A stretch of DNA of 64,000 nt from Neopusillimonas maritima (GTDB taxonomy: Bacteria > Pseudomonadota > Gammaproteobacteria > Burkholderiales > Burkholderiaceae_B): assembly GCF_040930455.2 (NCBI RefSeq), contig NZ_CP170494.1; one strand, given 5' to 3'. Every line of letters starts with the position of its first letter. Within the stretch, counting starts at the first letter, position 1. Under the pieces are notes generated by a model. It did no database searches, had not been told where the DNA came from, and saw nothing but the letters and a program-made list of their open reading frames with translations. Both the position numbers and the translations under genes were made by a program. Positions 60,533-64,000 of the stretch are shown here, piece by piece.

Positions 60533-60553
60533 TGTGGGTCTAAATGTGGGGCT
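60533..60553. promoter_or_regulatory. Integrase arm-type sites, right pair
   Basis: TGTGGG at 60533 and TGTGGGG at 60545 are spaced 12 bases apart in the same orientation as the left pair. The 12-mer AAATGTGGGGCT is shared exactly with 42989-43000. Confidence 0.5.
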
Positions 60554-60608
60554 GTGTTTTGCCTGTCGTTGTTTTTCTTATATATATCAACAGACTACAA
60601 AAATGTTA

Positions 60609-60622
60609 TGGCGGAGCGGACG
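60609..60622. other. attR: attR core within the tRNA-Asp 3' end
   Basis: TGGCGGAGCGGACG, identical to attL at 42858. The tRNA gene is kept whole by the element-borne copy of its 3' end. Confidence 0.85.
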
Positions 60623-60685
60623 GGACTCGAACCCGCGACCCCCGGCGTGACAGGCCGGTATTCTAACCAACTGAACTACCGCTCC
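60609..60685 (-). tRNA. tRNA-Asp (anticodon GTC)
   Basis: A 77-base tRNA on the minus strand with encoded CCA. It begins GGAGCGGTAGTTCAG, has anticodon loop CTGTCAC and T-loop GGTTCGAGTCC, and is nearly identical to E. coli tRNA-Asp. Its 3' end is the prophage attachment site. It is last of three tRNA genes in one operon. Confidence 0.97.
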
Positions 60686-60721
60686 GCAGCGGTAACGGTG
60701 CCTAACCAATGCCAAAATTTT

Positions 60722-60797
60722 TGGCGTCCCCTAGGGGATTCGAACCCCTGTACCCACCGTGAAAGGGTGGTGTCCTAGGCCTCTAGACGAAGGGGAC
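60722..60797 (-). tRNA. tRNA-Glu (anticodon TTC)
   Basis: A 76-base tRNA with encoded CCA. It begins GTCCCCTTCGTCTAGAGG, has the anticodon arm CACCCTTTCACGGTG and T-loop GGGTTCGAATCC. It is second in the Ala-Glu-Asp operon. Confidence 0.97.
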
Positions 60798-60859
60798 AGG
60801 ACAAATTGAGTTGCGCAGTATAACACGTTTTTACTGCACTTTTCCCTGCAAGCAGTTTT

Positions 60860-60935
<76 letters not shown>

Positions 60936-60968
60936 GTGGCAAATACTGCTGTATCGCAAAGAAGCGAA

Positions 60969-60997
60969 ATTATGCACTATTTTTTTTGTCTGTGCAA
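60969..60997 (-). promoter_or_regulatory. Promoter of the tRNA-Ala-Glu-Asp operon
   Basis: Read on the minus strand, TTGCAC and CATAAT are separated by exactly 17 bases. Transcription should start about 25 bases before the tRNA-Ala 5' end. Confidence 0.65.
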
Positions 60998-61129
60998 GTT
61001 GGTGGCATTTCATGCCAGGGTAATTTATTCGTATCGGTTTTGATTTGGCGCAACATATGGTTAGGCGATCCGGAAGGGCGCAACCCGCTTCGGGCGATAA
61101 TAGTTAGCTAAATTTTATTTTTTTTGATT

Positions 61130-63244
61130 ATGCTCACTTTGCTGGAAACTGCGATTGCCTTACAAGGCACAGACACACTCAATGGCACGGAAGCCTTGTT
61201 CCGAGGCCTGGCTGAAAACGCGGTTATTGGCGTTTACATTGTGCGAGAAGGACGTTTTATCTATGTGAACTCAAAGCTGCTGGAAATGCTGGGTTACGAG
61301 CGCAACGAGATGCTGCATGATATGACGATTTTGGATATTGTTGCGCACGATGAACGGCATCTGGTCGAATCGAACATAAAACGGGCGTTAACCGGCGACG
61401 TGCGGGAAATTCATTACGAGCGTAAAGCCCGTTGCAAAGATGGCAGCTACATTGACGTCGAAGTATTTGGGTCGCGCATGATGATGGCGGGCGAGGCGGT
61501 TATGGTGGGCCTGATGCTTGATATCACGCAACGTAAAGCCGATGCGGAGTCGGCTTATTTGGCGTCGCTGGTGTACCAGCATAGCAGTGAGGCTATGGTC
61601 ATTACCGATGCAAATGGCGTGATTATTACAGTTAACCCGGCATTTACCGACATTACCGGTTATGCGCTGGATGAAGTGCTTGGTCATCGGCTAAGTATTC
61701 TCAGTTCTGGGCGCCACGATGAAAATTTCTACAAGGCGATGTGGGGAGCCTTACTGAAAACCGGTCACTGGCGCGGCGAAATCTGGAATCGACGCAAGAA
61801 CGGTGATGAGTATGTTGAAAGCTTAAGTATCAACACCTCGTATAACGAGGATGGTTCCGTGCGCTGCAGAATTGGTGTCTTTTCCGATATTACCCAAAAG
61901 AAGCGAACTGAAGAGGTTGTATGGCGCCAGGCGAATTACGATCATCTAACGGGTTTGCCGAATCGCAAGCTGCTGGAAGATCGCTTGAAGATTGAGAAAT
62001 CGCGCGCTGTGCGCACCGGCACCCGGTTGGCTTTGATATTTCTGGACCTCGATTTGTTCAAAGAGGTGAATGACAGTCTTGGCCACGATATGGGCGACGA
62101 GGTATTGCGCCAGGTCGCGCATCGCCTGGTGCGCTCGGTGCGTGAGTCCGACACCGTGGCGCGTCTGGGTGGCGACGAGTTCGTCATTGTTGTGGGCGGC
62201 GTGGTGGGCGACGAAGTGGTTGAGCGTATTTGTGAAGAGGTTTTGCATAACCTCGCCAGGCCATACCGGCTTAAGGACACCGTTGCCTACCTTTCGGCCA
62301 GTGTGGGTGTGGCGATTTATCCAGATCATGCCAGTGAAACTGACGTACTGATGCGATATGCCGATCTGGCGATGTATGCAGCAAAAGAAGCGGGCCGCAG
62401 CCAGTTTCGTTTTTATGACCCTAACATGCAATATGCGGCACGAGAGCGTCGTCGCTTGTCGAAGGATTTGTTGGGCGCTTTGGATAACAACGAGCTTTTG
62501 CTGCATTACCAGCCTGTTGTGGATTTGGACACTCACCAAGTGGTGAAGGCAGAGGCCCTTATCCGTTGGAAGCATCCAGAGAAGGGGTTTGTCAGCCCCG
62601 CCTACTTTATTCCGTTTGCCGAAGATAGTGGCATGATCATTTCGATTGGAGAGTGGGTGTTTCGTACCGCCGCCGATCAATTGGCCAAGTGGCATCGAAG
62701 CGGGTTCACGCAGTTCCAGGTCGGCTTGAATGTGTCGCCGGTTCAGTTTCGTGGCGAGGGGTTGAATGAAACGGAATGGATCGCCTATTTGGCGCAATTG
62801 GGTTTGCCGGGCAGCGCTATTGTGGTGGAGCTGACCGAACGCATGCTGATTGATGCATCCAATGTCACCAGCGATAAACTGTTGGCGTTTCGAGATGCCG
62901 GAATTCAGGTGGCGTTGGACGATTTTGGAACGGGTTATTCTTCACTTGCGTACTTGCGCAAAATGGATATCGATTTTTTGAAAATCGATCAATCTTTTGT
63001 GCGGAATTTGTCGACCCATTCGGAAGACCTTGTGTTATGCGAAGCCATCGTGGTCATGGCGCACAAGCTGGGTTTGAAAGTGATTGCAGAAGGCGTGGAA
63101 ACGGTTGAGCAACGCGATTTACTTGCTGGTATCGGTTGCGATTACGGTCAGGGCTATTTGTTTTCCAGGCCCATTCCCGCCGACGACTTCACGACCTTAC
63201 TTCGTTCCGGTCTGTCGGCCTGCGAACACACCAACGGCAAATAA
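61130..63244 (+). CDS. PAS-PAS-GGDEF-EAL cyclic-di-GMP signalling protein
   Basis: A 704-residue cytoplasmic protein with no membrane segment. PAS 1 (about 25-140) and PAS 2 (about 145-265) each end in a PAC-like DITQRK/DITQKK. GGDEF (about 280-435) has the intact RLGGDEFVIV active site and an RESD inhibitory I-site before it. EAL (about 450-695) keeps AEALIRWKHP, DDFGTGYSSLAYLRK and KIDQSF. Both catalytic signatures look intact, so it may be bifunctional, with the PAS domains setting the balance. ATG 61130 is chosen over a TTG six bases upstream. The 3' end overlaps lnt by 48 bases. Confidence 0.93.
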   Translation: MLTLLETAIALQGTDTLNGTEALFRGLAENAVIGVYIVREGRFIYVNSKLLEMLGYERNEMLHDMTILDIVAHDERHLVESNIKRALTGDVREIHYERKARCKDGSYIDVEVFGSRMMMAGEAVMVGLMLDITQRKADAESAYLASLVYQHSSEAMVITDANGVIITVNPAFTDITGYALDEVLGHRLSILSSGRHDENFYKAMWGALLKTGHWRGEIWNRRKNGDEYVESLSINTSYNEDGSVRCRIGVFSDITQKKRTEEVVWRQANYDHLTGLPNRKLLEDRLKIEKSRAVRTGTRLALIFLDLDLFKEVNDSLGHDMGDEVLRQVAHRLVRSVRESDTVARLGGDEFVIVVGGVVGDEVVERICEEVLHNLARPYRLKDTVAYLSASVGVAIYPDHASETDVLMRYADLAMYAAKEAGRSQFRFYDPNMQYAARERRRLSKDLLGALDNNELLLHYQPVVDLDTHQVVKAEALIRWKHPEKGFVSPAYFIPFAEDSGMIISIGEWVFRTAADQLAKWHRSGFTQFQVGLNVSPVQFRGEGLNETEWIAYLAQLGLPGSAIVVELTERMLIDASNVTSDKLLAFRDAGIQVALDDFGTGYSSLAYLRKMDIDFLKIDQSFVRNLSTHSEDLVLCEAIVVMAHKLGLKVIAEGVETVEQRDLLAGIGCDYGQGYLFSRPIPADDFTTLLRSGLSACEHTNGK

Positions 63245-64000
63245 CAACAAGCTCAGGGCCAGTACAGGGAGATTACCCCACCGTGCATAGGGTGTTAAAC
63301 CTTGCATCCCTTGTACCTCAACGTCGAGGACGCCGGGTTGTTCAGGTAATAAGGCTGCGCGCACTGTGCCGTTGGGGTCAATGGCGGCGGTCATGCCGGT
63401 GTTGGTTGCCCGTAACATCGGGCGGCCCGTTTCCAGTGCCCGCATTCGGGCTATTTCAAGATGTTGCCGCAAAGCCCACGTATCCCCAAACCACGCCAGG
63501 TTGCTGACGTTCACCAATAGTGTCGCGCCCGGGCCGTATTGTTCACTGTCGTGAAGCGCGGGGATAATTTCTTCACCGAAGACGTCTTCATAGCAAATAT
63601 TGGGCGCGATGATTTGGCCCTTCAATGCAAACAGGCTCTGGCGCGTACTGCCGCGATTAAAGTCGCCTAGGGGAATATTAAGGGCATCTACAAACCATCG
63701 AAAGCCGGGAGGTATGAACTCGCCGAAGGGAACCAAGTGGTGTTTGTCGTAACGATGCCGGGTTGTGCCGGTAATGAGGTCCTGCACAGGCGTTTCAGCG
63801 GTGAGGGCGATCACGCTATTGGTATAGCGTGTACCATTTTCAGTGTCACTCATTATAGGAATGCCCATGACTAACGTTGCGTTGCGTTCACGGGCGATGT
63901 CCTTCCATTCTTGCCAAATCTGCGGAGGGTAACGGTTTTGAAATTGCGGCATCACCGTTTCGGGCAGAATAATGATGTCCGGGTCCGCGCCGGCCTGTTT
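63197..64000 (-). CDS. lnt: Apolipoprotein N-acyltransferase, partial (N-terminus beyond right edge)
   Basis: The C-terminal half of Lnt, the inner-membrane enzyme that adds the third acyl chain to lipoproteins. The nitrilase-like catalytic triad is visible: Glu in ILPETVMPQF, Lys in RYDKHHLVPFGEF and Cys in PNICYEDVFGE. One membrane helix (LPVLALSLLLFAVGVFAG) ends the protein. The frame is open to the window edge. It is convergent with the GGDEF-EAL gene. Confidence 0.93.
   Translation of the reverse strand, partial: KQAGADPDIIILPETVMPQFQNRYPPQIWQEWKDIARERNATLVMGIPIMSDTENGTRYTNSVIALTAETPVQDLITGTTRHRYDKHHLVPFGEFIPPGFRWFVDALNIPLGDFNRGSTRQSLFALKGQIIAPNICYEDVFGEEIIPALHDSEQYGPGATLLVNVSNLAWFGDTWALRQHLEIARMRALETGRPMLRATNTGMTAAIDPNGTVRAALLPEQPGVLDVEVQGMQGLTPYARWGNLPVLALSLLLFAVGVFAGRQTGTK

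Larger units (their letters stand above)
42858..60622. mobile_element. Defective prophage integrated in tRNA-Asp (about 17.8 kb)
   Basis: The element is bounded by a 14-bp direct repeat derived from tRNA-Asp. It starts with a P4-type integrase and an AlpA-like gene, carries a replication module and a terminase small subunit, and ends with three P22-like ejection-protein genes and two unknown genes. Large terminase, portal, scaffold, coat, tail and lysis genes are absent, so it cannot form particles alone. It is either a deletion remnant of a podovirus prophage or a satellite that depends on a helper. All genes but one are on the plus strand. Confidence 0.9.

Noticed and set aside
60423..60778. 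Short plus-strand frames across the tRNA genes
   Set aside because: They translate the complement of tRNA-Asp and tRNA-Glu and are spurious.

Overview
The window is chromosomal DNA of a betaproteobacterium. Gene content and order (mltD-gloB next to a methyltransferase and rnhA, fdsGBACD formate dehydrogenase, NsrR-type NO regulation, feruloyl-CoA synthase) point to Burkholderiales, most likely Alcaligenaceae. That placement is inference from gene order and family likeness, because no rRNA is present. No CRISPR array and no insertion sequence was seen.

Host part, left to right: a YdjM-like membrane hydrolase (cut by the left edge), tyrB, a small 52-codon gene with its own terminator, trhO, a GST-like gene, fabI, mltD, gloB, a methyltransferase, rnhA, a two-gene RND efflux pump, dnaQ, a 63-codon small gene and serA. 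Next is a nitric-oxide module (truncated haemoglobin, nnrS, nsrR) with an NsrR-like operator, then a glycolipid-type cluster (a frameshifted GT2 transferase, GtrA, a ChbG/HpnK deacetylase), a DUF442 protein and a UspA protein. A large molybdenum region follows: fdsGBACD formate dehydrogenase on the minus strand, a divergent ModE/LysR-like regulator with moaA and mobA, and the opposing moaC-moaD-moaE-moaB-moeA run, so the enzyme, its likely regulator and its cofactor pathway are neighbours. Then come a peroxiredoxin, an MFS and a DMT transporter, bioB, and a hydroxycinnamate cluster (feruloyl-CoA synthase, amidohydrolase, SDR, thioesterase, MarR regulator with a clear palindrome). An outer-membrane beta-barrel gene with a ten-base G/C run in its upstream region precedes the mobile element.

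Mobile part, about 42858-60622: a 17.8-kb defective prophage in the 3' end of a tRNA-Asp gene, bounded by a 14-bp direct repeat identical to the tRNA end including CCA. It carries a P4-type integrase, a coupled three-gene unknown cassette, an AlpA-like protein, a C4/CI-type structured antisense RNA leader, a string of small overlapping genes, a replication gene with internal iteron-like repeats, a DnaB-like ATPase, further unknowns, and a terminase small subunit. It then passes directly to three genes that match the P22 ejection-protein trio in order and approximate size. The large terminase, portal, coat and tail genes are absent. Two unknown genes sit at the attR end as likely cargo. No protein repressor is seen, in keeping with RNA-based immunity.

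Right of the prophage are the tRNA-Ala/Glu/Asp operon with a good promoter, a PAS-PAS-GGDEF-EAL c-di-GMP protein, and the C-terminal part of lnt (cut by the right edge). The apparent terminator of the tRNA operon now lies on the far side of the prophage.
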